64,000 nt of DNA from Candidatus Saganbacteria bacterium (GTDB lineage Bacteria; Margulisbacteria; WOR-1; XYC2-FULL-46-14; XYC2-FULL-37-10), in contig JACRPL010000012.1 in NCBI GenBank assembly GCA_016223245.1, forward strand, positions 1 to 64,000. The letters are read 5' to 3'. This document shows positions 44,681 through 53,814 of the stretch, piece by piece. The notes below the pieces were generated by a model. The model had not been told where the DNA came from. It was given only the letters and a program-made list of their open reading frames with translations, and made no database searches. Every line of letters starts with the position of its first letter. Position 1 is the first letter of the stretch. The translations under genes were made by a program, and so were the position numbers.

Positions 44681-45655
44681 ATGCCTGATAAAACATCTTC
44701 GACAAAATACCTGCTTGAATTCGAAAAGCCCCTCCACGAGCTTTACCGCAAGATCGACGAATTAAAAAAAATGTCCGAAAGCGGAAAGTTCGATATGTCC
44801 GAAGAGATCCGTATGATAAATCGACGCATCGATTCGATGCGGCAGGATATTTTCTCGAATTTGTCAGCTTACCAAATAGTACAGATCGCACGGCATATCA
44901 TGCGCCCGACCACATTAGATTATGCCGACCTGATCTTTAATGATTTTCTGGAGCTTCACGGCGACAGGAATTACGGCGACGACCTGGCAATGGTGTGTGG
45001 GATCGCAAAATTAGACGGCCAATCAGTAATTGTTGTCGGGCACCAAAAGGGCCATACTACAAAAGAACTTATTTCCCGCAATTTCGGCATGGCTCATCCT
45101 GAAGGGTACCGTAAAGCGTTAAGGGTTATGCGTCTGGCGAACCGCCTGCAAAAGCCCATAATAAGCTTTATCGACACACCCGGGGCATATCCCGGGATCG
45201 GCGCCGAAGAAAGAGGACAATCCGAAGCGATAGCAAAGAACTTAAGAGAAATGGCCGGACTGAATGTCCCGTTCATCAGTGTTATAACTGGCGAAGGCGG
45301 GAGCGGAGGCGCCCTCGGTATTGGAATGGGGAACCGCGTTTTGATGCTTGAGCACGCAGTATACTCTGTCATTTCGCCCGAAGGCTGCGCGTCGATACTT
45401 TTCCGCGACGCGGCGCGAGCGCCTATCGCCGCCGAAGCTTCAAAGATCACCGCGAAAAACCTGTTGGAATTTGATATAATAGATGAGATAATAAAAGAAC
45501 CGATAGGCGGCGCGCACAACGACTATAAACGCGCAGCCGGCAATATAAAAGCCGCAATTCTTAAGAATTTACAAGAACTTCTCAGGCTTTCACCGCGTGA
45601 ATTGATCGCGGATCGTTATAACAAATTCCGAAAAATGGGAATATTTGTCGAATAA
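44681..45655 (+). CDS. accA: acetyl-CoA carboxylase carboxyltransferase alpha subunit
   Basis: A 324-residue subunit. The N-terminal coiled-coil region (about 5-55) precedes the carboxyltransferase fold with HGDR, FIDTPGAYPGIGAEERGQSEAIA and GEGGSGGALGI. Length and motifs are normal. It starts two bases after accD and is the last gene before a tRNA-Leu cluster. Confidence 0.96.
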   Translation: MPDKTSSTKYLLEFEKPLHELYRKIDELKKMSESGKFDMSEEIRMINRRIDSMRQDIFSNLSAYQIVQIARHIMRPTTLDYADLIFNDFLELHGDRNYGDDLAMVCGIAKLDGQSVIVVGHQKGHTTKELISRNFGMAHPEGYRKALRVMRLANRLQKPIISFIDTPGAYPGIGAEERGQSEAIAKNLREMAGLNVPFISVITGEGGSGGALGIGMGNRVLMLEHAVYSVISPEGCASILFRDAARAPIAAEASKITAKNLLEFDIIDEIIKEPIGGAHNDYKRAAGNIKAAILKNLQELLRLSPRELIADRYNKFRKMGIFVE

Positions 45656-45676
45656 AGGCTAACCCAAATCAAGAAT

Positions 45677-45726
45677 GCCGCTGTGGTGGAATTGGCCCCG
45701 ACGTAAAGTCGGGGCAAGCAGACTGC
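45677..45726 (+). pseudogene. tRNA-Leu 5' part, D-loop interrupted by a palindrome
   Basis: GCCGCTGTGGTGGAATTGG is the 5' acceptor strand and D-arm of a tRNA-Leu. Then comes CCCCGACGTAAAGTCGGGG (a palindrome) and CAAG, then CAGACTGC, the expected D-arm continuation. The complete tRNA-Leu(CAA) begins directly after. Its acceptor GCCGCTG pairs perfectly with CAGCGGC at 45858-45864. Confidence 0.8.
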
Positions 45727-45811
45727 GCCGACGTGGTGGAATTGGTATACGCGTCCGCCTCAAAAGCGGATGAGATAACATCTCATGCCGGTTCGACTCC
45801 GGCCGTCGGCA
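45727..45811 (+). tRNA. tRNA-Leu (CAA)
   Basis: An 85-nt tRNA with acceptor GCCGACG/CGTCGGC, anticodon loop CTCAAAA (anticodon CAA), long variable arm TGAGATAACATCTCA and A73. It sits exactly between the two halves of another tRNA-Leu. Confidence 0.96.
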
Positions 45812-45865
45812 TGTCGGTTCGCTTGTCCCGATCGCGAAGCGCATCGGGAACCCCGACCAGCGGCA
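45812..45865 (+). pseudogene. tRNA-Leu 3' part, T-loop interrupted by a palindrome
   Basis: TGTCGGTTCG, then CTTGTCCCGATCGCGAAGCG and CATCGGG (palindrome), then AACCCCGACCAGCGGCA. GTCGG/CCGAC is a T-stem and CAGCGGC + A is a 3' acceptor strand that pairs 7 of 7 with GCCGCTG at 45677. This is the other half of the split tRNA-Leu. Confidence 0.78.
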
Positions 45866-45892
45866 TAAAATACAGGCCCATAAAATACAGGC
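45863..45892. repeat. tandem ATAAAATACAGGCC
   Basis: ATAAAATACAGGCC occurs twice in a row (one extra C between) immediately before tRNA-Leu(CAG). Confidence 0.8.
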
Positions 45893-45972
45893 CGCGGTGG
45901 TGGAATTGGCATACACGTACGATTCAGGTTCGTATGGGAAAACCCATGGGAGTTCAACTCTCCCCCGCGGCA
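45891..45972 (+). tRNA. tRNA-Leu (CAG)
   Basis: An 82-nt tRNA with acceptor GCCGCGG/CCGCGGC, anticodon loop TTCAGGT (anticodon CAG) and long variable arm TGGGAAAACCCA. Very similar to the tRNA at 48486. Confidence 0.95.
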
Positions 45973-46003
45973 TGATTGAAAATGATCAATAAGGAGGAAA
46001 ATA

Positions 46004-47251
46004 ATGGACATCGTTGAATTGGAAGGGAAAACTCTGCAAGACCTTTACGAGGTGGCAAAAAAACTTGAGATCCAAGGTTTCAGGCAGCTTAAGAAACATG
46101 ATCTGATATTCAAGATATTGGAATTCCAAACACAGAAGAACGGGAACGAATTCGTGCCAAAAGGCATTTTGGAGATCTTGCCTGAAGGCTACGGGTTTTT
46201 AAGGACCGGCGGATATTTGCCGTCGCGCGAAGATATCTATGTGTCGCAAACCCAGATCAGGCGTTTTGACATGCAGAACGGCGACCTGGTTTCAGGACAG
46301 GTCCGCCCGCCAAAAGACGGCGAAAAATATTACAGTTTGCTTAAGATCGAAGCGATAAACAGCCTGAACCCTGAACAGGCAAGGGACAGGATACCTTTTG
46401 AGAATTTAACGCCAATCTTTCCTGAAGAAAGATACACTTTGGAATATTTGGGCTGTCCTATTGCTTCCAGATTGATAGACCTCTTATCGCCTATCGGCAA
46501 AGGCCAGCGGGCAATGATCGTTTCTCCCCCTAAAGCCGGTAAAACAACAATTCTAAAGAATATCGCAAATAGTATAACTGCCAATCATCCTGACACGGTG
46601 ATCAAAGTATTGCTTGTCGATGAAAGGCCTGAAGAAGTAACCGATATGGAAAGATCGATCAAAGGCGAAGTTATCGCGTCAACTTTCGATGAACCGCCAG
46701 AGGAACACATAAAAATAGCCGAATTATGCCTTGAATCCGCCAAGAGACAGGTTGAAGCCGGCAAGAATGTCCTCATCCTATTGGATTCAATAACCCGTTT
46801 AGGAAGGGCATATAACCTTGTAACCCCGCCATCAGGACGCACGCTTTCAGGCGGTCTCGACCCAACAAGCCTTCACCGCCCAAAAAGATTTTTCGGAGCC
46901 GCCAGAAATATTGAAAATGGCGGAAGCTTAACTATCGTTGCTACTGCTCTTGTTGAAACAGGAAGCCGCATGGACGATGTCATTTATGAAGAATTCAAGG
47001 GAACAGGGAATATGGAATTGCACCTAAACCGGAAGCTTGCAGAAAGAAGGATCTTTCCTGCGATCGATATCAAGCTTTCTGGGACAAGGCGCGAGGAATT
47101 GCTCCTATCCGAACAAGAGATCAAAAAAGTTTGGCTGTTAAGAAAGGTCATGTCAGACTATGAGCCCACAGAAGCCACGGAACAATTGATCGAGAGATTA
47201 AAAGAATTCAAATCGAACAAGGCATTCTTAGAATCCGCTGATAAGGGCTGA
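46004..47251 (+). CDS. rho: transcription termination factor Rho
   Basis: A 415-residue hexameric RNA helicase. The N-terminal helical and OB-fold RNA-binding domain (about 1-125, with GYGFLR) is followed by the ATPase with Walker [23 protein letters not shown], and the Q/R loops ([15 protein letters not shown]). A Shine-Dalgarno AAGGAGG precedes ATG 46004. There is no long insertion in the N-terminal domain. Its stop shares a base with the murF start. Its presence fits the scarcity of intrinsic terminators here. Confidence 0.97.
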   Translation: MDIVELEGKTLQDLYEVAKKLEIQGFRQLKKHDLIFKILEFQTQKNGNEFVPKGILEILPEGYGFLRTGGYLPSREDIYVSQTQIRRFDMQNGDLVSGQVRPPKDGEKYYSLLKIEAINSLNPEQARDRIPFENLTPIFPEERYTLEYLGCPIASRLIDLLSPIGKGQRAMIVSPPKAGKTTILKNIANSITANHPDTVIKVLLVDERPEEVTDMERSIKGEVIASTFDEPPEEHIKIAELCLESAKRQVEAGKNVLILLDSITRLGRAYNLVTPPSGRTLSGGLDPTSLHRPKRFFGAARNIENGGSLTIVATALVETGSRMDDVIYEEFKGTGNMELHLNRKLAERRIFPAIDIKLSGTRREELLLSEQEIKKVWLLRKVMSDYEPTEATEQLIERLKEFKSNKAFLESADKG

Positions 47252-48480
47252 TGCTTACCAGGGATGAAATCGAAAAAATCGCTTGCGGCAAAATATTGCC
47301 CGAGGACAAGCCCTTTAGATCAAACGACATATCGATCGATACCCGCACGATCGAGCCAAATGATCTTTTCATCCCTATTAAAGGAGAAAATTTCGACGGA
47401 CGAACCTTCATTAAAGATGCGCTAAAAAAGGGAGCATTTGCCATGGACGTAAAAAATGGCCTGGAAGCTCTCCAAAATTTGGCGGCATACCACAGGGCCA
47501 AGTTCAAAATACCTGTTATTGGAGTCACAGGCAGCGTCGGAAAAACAACCACAAAAGATATGCTGGCATCGATACTATCGCAAAAAATGCCGACCCTAAA
47601 AAACGAAGAAAACTTCAACAATGAAGTTGGGGTTCCCCTCACCCTGCTTAAGCTTACAAAAAAACACAAAGCCGCAGTAATTGAAATGGGAATGCAAGGT
47701 TTGGGCGAAATAGATCTTCTTGCAAAAATTGCAAAGCCGACGATCGCGATAATTACGAACATTGGCGAAGCGCATATGAAATATTTAAAGACAAAGAAAA
47801 ATATCGCCCGCGCAAAATCGGAAGTTTTTAATTATTTAAAGAAAAAAGATTTCGCAATCATAAACCAGGACGACGAATACTTCGAACACTTAATGTCAAA
47901 TGTCAAATATCAAATGTCAAATGTTCGGACATTTGGGATCTTGGAAAAATCCGATGTGACTCCAAAAGATCTTGAGGGGATAAAACTTCCAGTTCCTGGC
48001 GAGCATAATATTTATAACGCTCTAGCCGCGATCGCAGTAGCCAAAATATTAAAAATAGACAAGAAAGCGATCAAACGCGGGCTTGAGATATTCACCCCTT
48101 CAAGCAAAAGGATGGAAGTTTTCAACTGCAGAAACAAAACAAAAATAATAAACGACACTTATAATGCAAATCCGCAATCAATGGCCGCAGCTTTGAGGGT
48201 TTTAGCATCGATCCCCGGCAGGAAAATAGCCATATTAGGCGATATGCTGGAGCTTGGCCGCAAATCTAGGAATTACCACAAAAAGGTCATAAAACTCGCG
48301 CAAAAACTTAAGATCGACAAGCTGTTCCTGCTGGGAAAAGAGTGGCCCCAAAAATCTTTCGGCAATAAGAAGGAATTGATAAAAAAATTAAAGACAATTC
48401 TTAAGCCTTCTGATATAATTCTCATCAAAGGTTCGCGCGGAATGCGCATGGAAGAAATTGTATCCCGGATCGTAAATTGA
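47251..48480 (+). CDS. murF: UDP-MurNAc-tripeptide D-Ala-D-Ala ligase
   Basis: A 409-residue Mur ligase. It has the N-terminal domain, ATP loop [14 protein letters not shown] (about 89), the [10 protein letters not shown] and NIGEAH motifs, and a C-terminal domain with [10 protein letters not shown]. It adds D-Ala-D-Ala to the muropeptide precursor. The segment [17 protein letters not shown] near 216-232 is encoded by CAAATGTCAAAT words (47890-47930), an in-frame insert. A tRNA-Leu follows after 5 bp. Confidence 0.95.
   Translation: MLTRDEIEKIACGKILPEDKPFRSNDISIDTRTIEPNDLFIPIKGENFDGRTFIKDALKKGAFAMDVKNGLEALQNLAAYHRAKFKIPVIGVTGSVGKTTTKDMLASILSQKMPTLKNEENFNNEVGVPLTLLKLTKKHKAAVIEMGMQGLGEIDLLAKIAKPTIAIITNIGEAHMKYLKTKKNIARAKSEVFNYLKKKDFAIINQDDEYFEHLMSNVKYQMSNVRTFGILEKSDVTPKDLEGIKLPVPGEHNIYNALAAIAVAKILKIDKKAIKRGLEIFTPSSKRMEVFNCRNKTKIINDTYNANPQSMAAALRVLASIPGRKIAILGDMLELGRKSRNYHKKVIKLAQKLKIDKLFLLGKEWPQKSFGNKKELIKKLKTILKPSDIILIKGSRGMRMEEIVSRIVN
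47890..47930. repeat. CAAATGTCAAATA array inside murF
   Basis: TAATGTCAAATGTCAAATAT and CAAATGTCAAATGTT words in frame in murF, the same words as the intergenic arrays at 15498 and 41381. Confidence 0.8.
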
Positions 48481-48485
48481 AGCAT

Positions 48486-48567
48486 GCCGCGGTGGTGGAA
48501 CTGGCATACACGTACGTTTAAGGTGCGTATGGGGAAACCCATGGGAGTTCAACTCTCCCCCGCGGCA
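48486..48567 (+). tRNA. tRNA-Leu (AAG)
   Basis: An 82-nt tRNA with acceptor GCCGCGG/CCGCGGC, anticodon stem TACGT/GCGTA and loop TTAAGGT, giving anticodon AAG. It differs from tRNA-Leu(CAG) at 45891 by a few bases around the anticodon stem, D-loop and variable arm. A34 is rare in bacterial tRNA-Leu. Confidence 0.9.
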
Positions 48568-48611
48568 AGATTTTAAGTTGCCGTTACGATAGGATAACCG
48601 GAGGATATAAA

Positions 48612-49343
48612 GTGCAGCTAGCGCTAAAAGTCAACAATGTCGACAATTCGGAGTTTAGAGAAAAATTCCGCACAGGCGACGGATCATTCGAGAATGACCT
48701 GAAAACTGCAGAAAACAAATTAAATAAAAAGAAAACTTTTGATTTCCCTTTCGATTCACTGCAAAATATTTTCGGATTTATTCCGCTCCATTTCGACTTT
48801 AGGCGGGACATTGAACCGATCGACCCCGAAAAGGACAAAACCGCAATTAAACAAAATGCCGTTTCAAAAATAAAAAAACAAGCGATATCCGAACATAAAC
48901 ATTCGGGGAGCGGACCAAACGGCGCAATAACGATCGCCGATACAAAGGCTATAAAAGACGCGTTAATCAAGAACATGCCGTCCCCTATCGTTCCGATCAT
49001 TATGCCGAATAGCGGCACAGCATCAAACAATCCATCTTCATCCCCTGTTTCAAGATTAGATGTCCAAGTGATGATCGATAAAATCATCGAGCAGGCAAAA
49101 CTCATTAAAACAGGCGAAAAGGTTTTGTTGACGCTTTTGCTTTCAGATCTTGAGCTTGGACAGATGTCCCTTTCATTGGAAAGCAGGAATGGAATGGTCG
49201 CAATCCAGATCGCAACCTCAAAGGATACAAAAGAAAGCCTGGACAGGCATGTGCATGACATAGAGTCGGCTCTTAAGGCCGCGCATATTAATTTTTTGAA
49301 GATAAACATCATTGAAGCGGCCGGCCAGGAAAAAAATTGTTAG
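48612..49343 (+). CDS. FliK-like flagellar hook-length control protein (putative)
   Basis: A 243-residue protein. The N-terminal 140 residues are polar and low-complexity, with SGTASNNPSSSP; the C-terminal 85 resemble the FliK C-terminal domain (LLSDLELGQMSLSLESRNGMVAIQIA). FliK switches export from hook to filament. Sequence similarity is weak, and the placement at the head of the flagellar cluster supports it. The start is GTG 48612 after CCGGAGGATATAAA. Confidence 0.65.
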   Translation: MQLALKVNNVDNSEFREKFRTGDGSFENDLKTAENKLNKKKTFDFPFDSLQNIFGFIPLHFDFRRDIEPIDPEKDKTAIKQNAVSKIKKQAISEHKHSGSGPNGAITIADTKAIKDALIKNMPSPIVPIIMPNSGTASNNPSSSPVSRLDVQVMIDKIIEQAKLIKTGEKVLLTLLLSDLELGQMSLSLESRNGMVAIQIATSKDTKESLDRHVHDIESALKAAHINFLKINIIEAAGQEKNC

Positions 49344-49395
49344 TGGCAAATTTACTTAAGTTGCTGTAGAATCTGAAGCTAAGGAGTGATAGATA

Positions 49396-50205
49396 ATGTT
49401 TGAAGCAATGAAAATGGCGAAGAACGCGATCCAGGTTTACAATTCGGCTCTCAATGTCAGCAATGCCAATATTGCGAATTTATCCGTAACCGGCTATAAA
49501 AGCCTTGATATATCATTCCAGACGGTCTTGGACAAGATGATGAGACCCGGCACGTCTGCATCAGTATTCTCAAACTTCGGCGGGACAAATCCGCAGCAAT
49601 TCGGTCAAGGGGTCGGCGTCGCATCGATCGGGATTAATTTTTCGCAAGGGTCTCTTGTTTCTTCAAACCGGCCTATCGACCTTGCCATAAGCGGCCGCGG
49701 CTTGTTTATCGTATCAGACGACGGCGGGACAACTTACAAATATACGCGCGCTGGGGACTTTTCAATTAATGCCAATAACAGCCTTGTAACCTCTGCAGGA
49801 ATGCAGGTCTACGGTTTGAACGCAAGCGGATCGATAGTTGCAATAACAGGCTTGACCGGGGACGTTTCCGAATACGCCTGGGATACAGGGACTGGAGCGC
49901 TAAATCATAACGGGTCGGCAACAGGATATAGGATCGCAATGACATATTTTAATAACCCGGCCGGCCTCGGACAGGCATCCGGCACAACGTTCACCGAAAC
50001 ACTCTCGTCAGGCTCCCCTGCCAGCCCAATTTCCGCCAGCGGCACAGCAGGAACTATTTCATCCGGCCGGCTTGAGCAATCAAATGTCTTTTTCCTTGGG
50101 GAAAGCATCAATTCATTAGAGATCCAGAGGGCAATAAGCGCTAATTTGAACACAGTCAAAGCGGCATCCGACCTGATATCTTCATTTATAAGCAAACTGG
50201 GATAA
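49396..50205 (+). CDS. flagellar hook/rod protein (FlgE/FlgF/FlgG family)
   Basis: A 269-residue protein with the N-terminal rod motif (NVSNANIANLSVTGYKS), the FlgE/F/G signature (SQGSLVSSNRPIDLAISGRGLFIV, about 92-115) and a C-terminal rod helix (EIQRAISANLNTVKAASDLI). The middle domain is Gly/Ser/Thr-rich and short. Length fits FlgG or FlgF better than FlgE, but the FliK-like gene next door keeps FlgE possible. Confidence 0.88.
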   Translation: MFEAMKMAKNAIQVYNSALNVSNANIANLSVTGYKSLDISFQTVLDKMMRPGTSASVFSNFGGTNPQQFGQGVGVASIGINFSQGSLVSSNRPIDLAISGRGLFIVSDDGGTTYKYTRAGDFSINANNSLVTSAGMQVYGLNASGSIVAITGLTGDVSEYAWDTGTGALNHNGSATGYRIAMTYFNNPAGLGQASGTTFTETLSSGSPASPISASGTAGTISSGRLEQSNVFFLGESINSLEIQRAISANLNTVKAASDLISSFISKLG

Positions 50206-50215
50206 TATAATATTA

Positions 50216-51403
50216 ATGTCTGAAAGAGGCAAAACAGAAATATCTCCGCAGAAGCGGAGCTTGAAGCTTGCCCCGCTCCTCGGGGATTGGACCGCCTATA
50301 AGCCGCTAAGGCAGCCGGCAAAGAAAGTCAAATCCGGGCTTTACGGGTTTGACAGGCTTTCACAGGAAGAATTTGAAACCGCACACATGATACACTATGG
50401 CTTTGCGCAGAAGATGCTTCACGCAATTAAGACAAAGATCCGCGCTTCATGCGAGCTTTATTCGGTCGACGCACAGCAGAATTCTTATTCAAACTTTACA
50501 AAAAGCTTCACAATGCCTGTGTACCAGGCAAAATTCAAGTCTGACAACTTCCATGACGAAATATTTGTATCTTTCGACATGCAGCTTATAGACGCCTTGA
50601 TCAATTCCGCCTTGGGCACAAAAGAATCAAGCAGGCTTATCGAGCCGCCGACCGATGCGGAAGAGCTTGTTCTCGACACCGTTTTTGAATACCATCTATT
50701 TAGTTTTTACGAAATGTTCGACGGAGTGCTTGACGGCCAAAGGTTTGAAAAATCAGGGTCGGGAGAATTAAATATCGACAAGAGCATCAACATGCAGGCA
50801 ACTTTCGTGTACTTTACCGTCGAATTGCAAATAAACGAAAATCTTGGGCGGATAACTGTCGGCTACAGCGGGGAGTTCATTAAGACCTTGTTAAAGAAGC
50901 TCCGGGAAAAAGAAAAAGCCGGCCCTCTCCCCTTAAAAAGGCTTAATCCCCAAATATTTAACACCGTTGAGAACAAGATCAAGGTCACCCTCGGAAAGAC
51001 TCTACTTTCTATGAACGAAATAAAAGGATTAGAAACCGGCGATGTGGTATCATTTGACGAAAGGATCGACGATGCCATTCAGATCTCGCTTTCAGACGGC
51101 CATGTGATCCTTGGCCAGCCGGGAAAAAGCGGCGGCAAGTTCGCGGTAAAAGTTATAGGCATTGAAAAAGAAAAAGCCGTGAAGATCGAGCCTCCAAGCA
51201 TAGAAAAAGAGCTCGAAAATGATAATGCGCCTGTTTTAGAAGAACAAGAAGCCGCCGAAAATGCGGAAGATGTTTCAGAGGAAGAATATTCTGACGAAGA
51301 CCTGGAAGGTTTGCTTAGCGAAGGCGAAGAAAATACTGAAGGTACGGAAGAAGAAAATCTTGAAGATGAAATCGAAGAAGAGGAAGAATCCGCTGAAACT
51401 TAA
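50216..51403 (+). CDS. fliM: flagellar motor switch protein FliM (divergent)
   Basis: A 395-residue protein. The FliM middle domain begins with YGFDRLSQEEFETAHMIHYGFA (about 43-64), and a SpoA domain follows (about 230-320). The N-terminal CheY-P-binding peptide (LSQ.EID.L) is not seen; the first 40 residues are basic. The last 75 residues are a highly acidic, Glu-rich tail. It forms the C-ring with FliN, encoded next. Confidence 0.85.
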   Translation: MSERGKTEISPQKRSLKLAPLLGDWTAYKPLRQPAKKVKSGLYGFDRLSQEEFETAHMIHYGFAQKMLHAIKTKIRASCELYSVDAQQNSYSNFTKSFTMPVYQAKFKSDNFHDEIFVSFDMQLIDALINSALGTKESSRLIEPPTDAEELVLDTVFEYHLFSFYEMFDGVLDGQRFEKSGSGELNIDKSINMQATFVYFTVELQINENLGRITVGYSGEFIKTLLKKLREKEKAGPLPLKRLNPQIFNTVENKIKVTLGKTLLSMNEIKGLETGDVVSFDERIDDAIQISLSDGHVILGQPGKSGGKFAVKVIGIEKEKAVKIEPPSIEKELENDNAPVLEEQEAAENAEDVSEEEYSDEDLEGLLSEGEENTEGTEEENLEDEIEEEEESAET

Positions 51404-51421
51404 TAAGGAGGCTATATAATA

Positions 51422-51712
51422 ATGGAAGTCAATAAAGTTCAATTCCCCGACCTGGAAGAACAAGGCAAAGGGTCAAAGCTTTCTGAAGGCACGCTTTCCG
51501 AGATCCCGATCGAAGTTACGGCCGAACTTGGCCGGGCAAAACTCTCTTTGAGGGAAATCCTAGAGATCGCCGAAGGTTCTATAATTGAATTAGACAGGCT
51601 TGCAGGAGAACCGCTAGACCTTAAAGTGGGCGGATCGGTCGTCGCACAAGGCGAAGTGGTCGCAATTGACGATTACTACGGCTTGAGGATAACAAACGTA
51701 CTGCTCAAATGA
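51422..51712 (+). CDS. fliN: flagellar motor switch protein FliN
   Basis: A 96-residue protein whose SpoA domain (IEVTAELGRAKLSLREILEIAEGSIIELDRLAGEPLD, about 27-62 onward) fills most of its length, as in short FliN. It forms the base of the C-ring. It follows fliM by 18 bp with AAGGAGG before it and overlaps fliO by 4 bp. Confidence 0.93.
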   Translation: MEVNKVQFPDLEEQGKGSKLSEGTLSEIPIEVTAELGRAKLSLREILEIAEGSIIELDRLAGEPLDLKVGGSVVAQGEVVAIDDYYGLRITNVLLK

Positions 51713-52005
51713 CATACGAAGCGCTGGTCCTCCAAAAAACGCCAATAGTCACGTTCGGATACATTATGCAGGTAATACTCTCGCTCCTTATAGTCGTTGG
51801 CCTTATCTATCTTACTGCAAAATATATCCTTCCCAAACTGCAGGTATCAACGCAGGGAAAAACGATCCAGATATTGGACAGAACAGGGCTTGAACCGCAG
51901 GTTACAGCATATACAATTAAAGTCGGGAGTTTTAATTATCTTATTGTTGTCAGCAGCAAAAGCGCCACATTGATCGACAAATTCCGGGAAGGAGAACTTG
52001 GTTGA
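51709..52005 (+). CDS. fliO: flagellar biosynthetic protein FliO
   Basis: A 98-residue protein with one membrane helix (about 16-40) and a small C-terminal beta-rich cytoplasmic domain. It matches FliO, which helps assemble the FliP pentamer. Position between fliN and fliP is classical. It overlaps both neighbours by 4 bp. Confidence 0.85.
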   Translation: MTYEALVLQKTPIVTFGYIMQVILSLLIVVGLIYLTAKYILPKLQVSTQGKTIQILDRTGLEPQVTAYTIKVGSFNYLIVVSSKSATLIDKFREGELG

Positions 52006-52739
52006 AAAGACTCCTAGCCTTCCTTTTTGTCCTGCTGCCAAGCGCAAGTTTTGCGGCAGTGAAATCGCCTGTTGCAGGGCAGATCAATGTGAACGCGATC
52101 ATGAATTCGCCGCAATTTTCTTCAAGCATCCAAATGGTGCTTGGGATAGCCTTGATCTCGCTTGTCCCGTTCTTTTTGATCTCGGTTACAAGCTTCCTGC
52201 GGATAATAATTGTCTTTTCGCTTATTAAAACTGCGATCGGAACGCAGCAAGTGCCGCCGACTTCAGTCCTTGTCGGCCTCGCTTTTTTCATGACAATTTT
52301 CATCATGAACCCAGTTTTCCAGGAAGTGAACAACAAAGCCATCGTCCCCTACAACCAGGGTAAAATTACGCAGTTCAAGGCGTTTGAAACAGGCATGGAG
52401 CCTCTCCGGAAATTCATGTTGAGGCAGGTCCGCGAAAAAGACCTTGCTCTTTTTGTCCAGTTCTCCGGGATCAAGCCCCCGACCAAGCCGGAGGACGTCC
52501 CGACATATGTCATAATACCGTCATTCATGATCTCGGAGCTTAAGACCTCGTTCCAAATAGGATTCCTGCTTTTCATACCATTCATCATAGTAGATCTTGT
52601 CGTATCAAATGTTTTGCTTTCTCTAGGCATGTTCATGCTGTCGCCTGTCATGGTTTCCCTGCCGTTCAAAATACTATTGTTCGTCCTGGTCGACGGATGG
52701 AACCTTATCACGCGCGGCTTGCTCATGAGCTTCAGGTAA
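52002..52739 (+). CDS. fliP: flagellar export gate protein FliP
   Basis: A 245-residue membrane protein with an N-terminal signal peptide (KRLLAFLFVLLPSASFA), the core FliP motifs (FFLISVTSFLRIIIVFSLIKTAIG, about 55-78; QIGFLLFIPFIIVDLVVSN) and four membrane segments. It is part of the FliPQR gate. The start is TTG 52002, overlapping the fliO stop. Confidence 0.95.
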   Translation: MKRLLAFLFVLLPSASFAAVKSPVAGQINVNAIMNSPQFSSSIQMVLGIALISLVPFFLISVTSFLRIIIVFSLIKTAIGTQQVPPTSVLVGLAFFMTIFIMNPVFQEVNNKAIVPYNQGKITQFKAFETGMEPLRKFMLRQVREKDLALFVQFSGIKPPTKPEDVPTYVIIPSFMISELKTSFQIGFLLFIPFIIVDLVVSNVLLSLGMFMLSPVMVSLPFKILLFVLVDGWNLITRGLLMSFR

Positions 52740-52747
52740 AATAATAT

Positions 52748-53017
52748 ATGAACCAAGATTTTGCAGTTCAAGTCATGTATCAGGGAATAACGCTGACGCT
52801 TTTGCTTTCCATGCCGTCGGTCGGCATCGGATTGCTGGTCGGGTTTGCCATAAGCTTGTTCCAGGCAGTAACGCAGATACAGGAACAGACCTTGACTTTT
52901 GTGCCGAAAGTCATCGCCGTGCTTATGATGATCGCATTCACATCGCCCTGGATGATCTCGCTTTTAATCGACTTCACGACCACCCTTTGGTCCAGCATCC
53001 CTGCAATGGCCCGATAG
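52748..53017 (+). CDS. fliQ: flagellar export gate protein FliQ
   Basis: An 89-residue protein with two membrane helices joined by a short loop with the conserved AVTQIQEQTLTFVPK segment. It belongs to the FliPQR gate. Start is 9 bp after fliP stops. Confidence 0.95.
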   Translation: MNQDFAVQVMYQGITLTLLLSMPSVGIGLLVGFAISLFQAVTQIQEQTLTFVPKVIAVLMMIAFTSPWMISLLIDFTTTLWSSIPAMAR

Positions 53018-53020
53018 AAA

Positions 53021-53800
53021 ATGATCCTGACACTTCCGCAGATCGAAGTTTTCATGTTTATTTTGGCGCGTATCGCGGGGATCTTTATTGAAGCGCCGAT
53101 ACTCTCAAGCAAGTCTATCCCCGCGCTCGGAAAAACAGCGCTCGCGATCTGGATCACTTCGGTCCTATGGTTTGTAACTCCTGTCAATACGACCCTTCTC
53201 CCAAAAACATTAGTCGAGTTTATTGTTTTCATCGCGATCGAAGTTACGATCGGATTTTTGATCGGATTTGTCTGCAATACGATCTTTTTGGTGCTCCAGA
53301 GCGCGGGTGAATTCATCGACCTGCAAATGGGGTTATCAGTCGCACAATCTTTTGATCCGATCTTTGGCGCATCGATCTCAATCATCGGGCGAATGATATT
53401 TTTTATCGCATTGATGGTGTTTTTGTTGTTTAACGGGCATCACCTGCTCCTTTCAATGCTCCACCAAAGTTTTACGGTCCTTCCTGTCCCAACATATATT
53501 AATTTAACCTCGGCGAACTTTATTTACAATCTGTTAAATCTGGGACAGATATTGCTTGCAACTTCTGTCCAGCTTGCGGGACCGGTCATATTGGTGATCT
53601 TTCTTTCGGACTTTGCATTCGGCATTGTTTCGCGCGTAGCCCCGCAGGTCAATGTCTTCATGCTCGGTTTTCAAGTAAAGCCCGCCCTTGGGCTTTTGGC
53701 GATGCTTTTTACTATACCTATCCTCATTAAGCATATCTCCCGCCTTCTTGGATTAATGGGCGAAGAAGTGCTAAAATTACTTAGTGCATTTCGTCTTTAG
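53021..53800 (+). CDS. fliR: flagellar export gate protein FliR
   Basis: A 259-residue membrane protein with about six helices and the FliR-typical EFIDLQMGLSVAQSFDP motif near residue 98. It closes the FliPQR gate with FliP and FliQ. Length is normal. It follows fliQ by 3 bp. Confidence 0.95.
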   Translation: MILTLPQIEVFMFILARIAGIFIEAPILSSKSIPALGKTALAIWITSVLWFVTPVNTTLLPKTLVEFIVFIAIEVTIGFLIGFVCNTIFLVLQSAGEFIDLQMGLSVAQSFDPIFGASISIIGRMIFFIALMVFLLFNGHHLLLSMLHQSFTVLPVPTYINLTSANFIYNLLNLGQILLATSVQLAGPVILVIFLSDFAFGIVSRVAPQVNVFMLGFQVKPALGLLAMLFTIPILIKHISRLLGLMGEEVLKLLSAFRL

Positions 53801-53814
53801 GAGGTTTGATCTGA

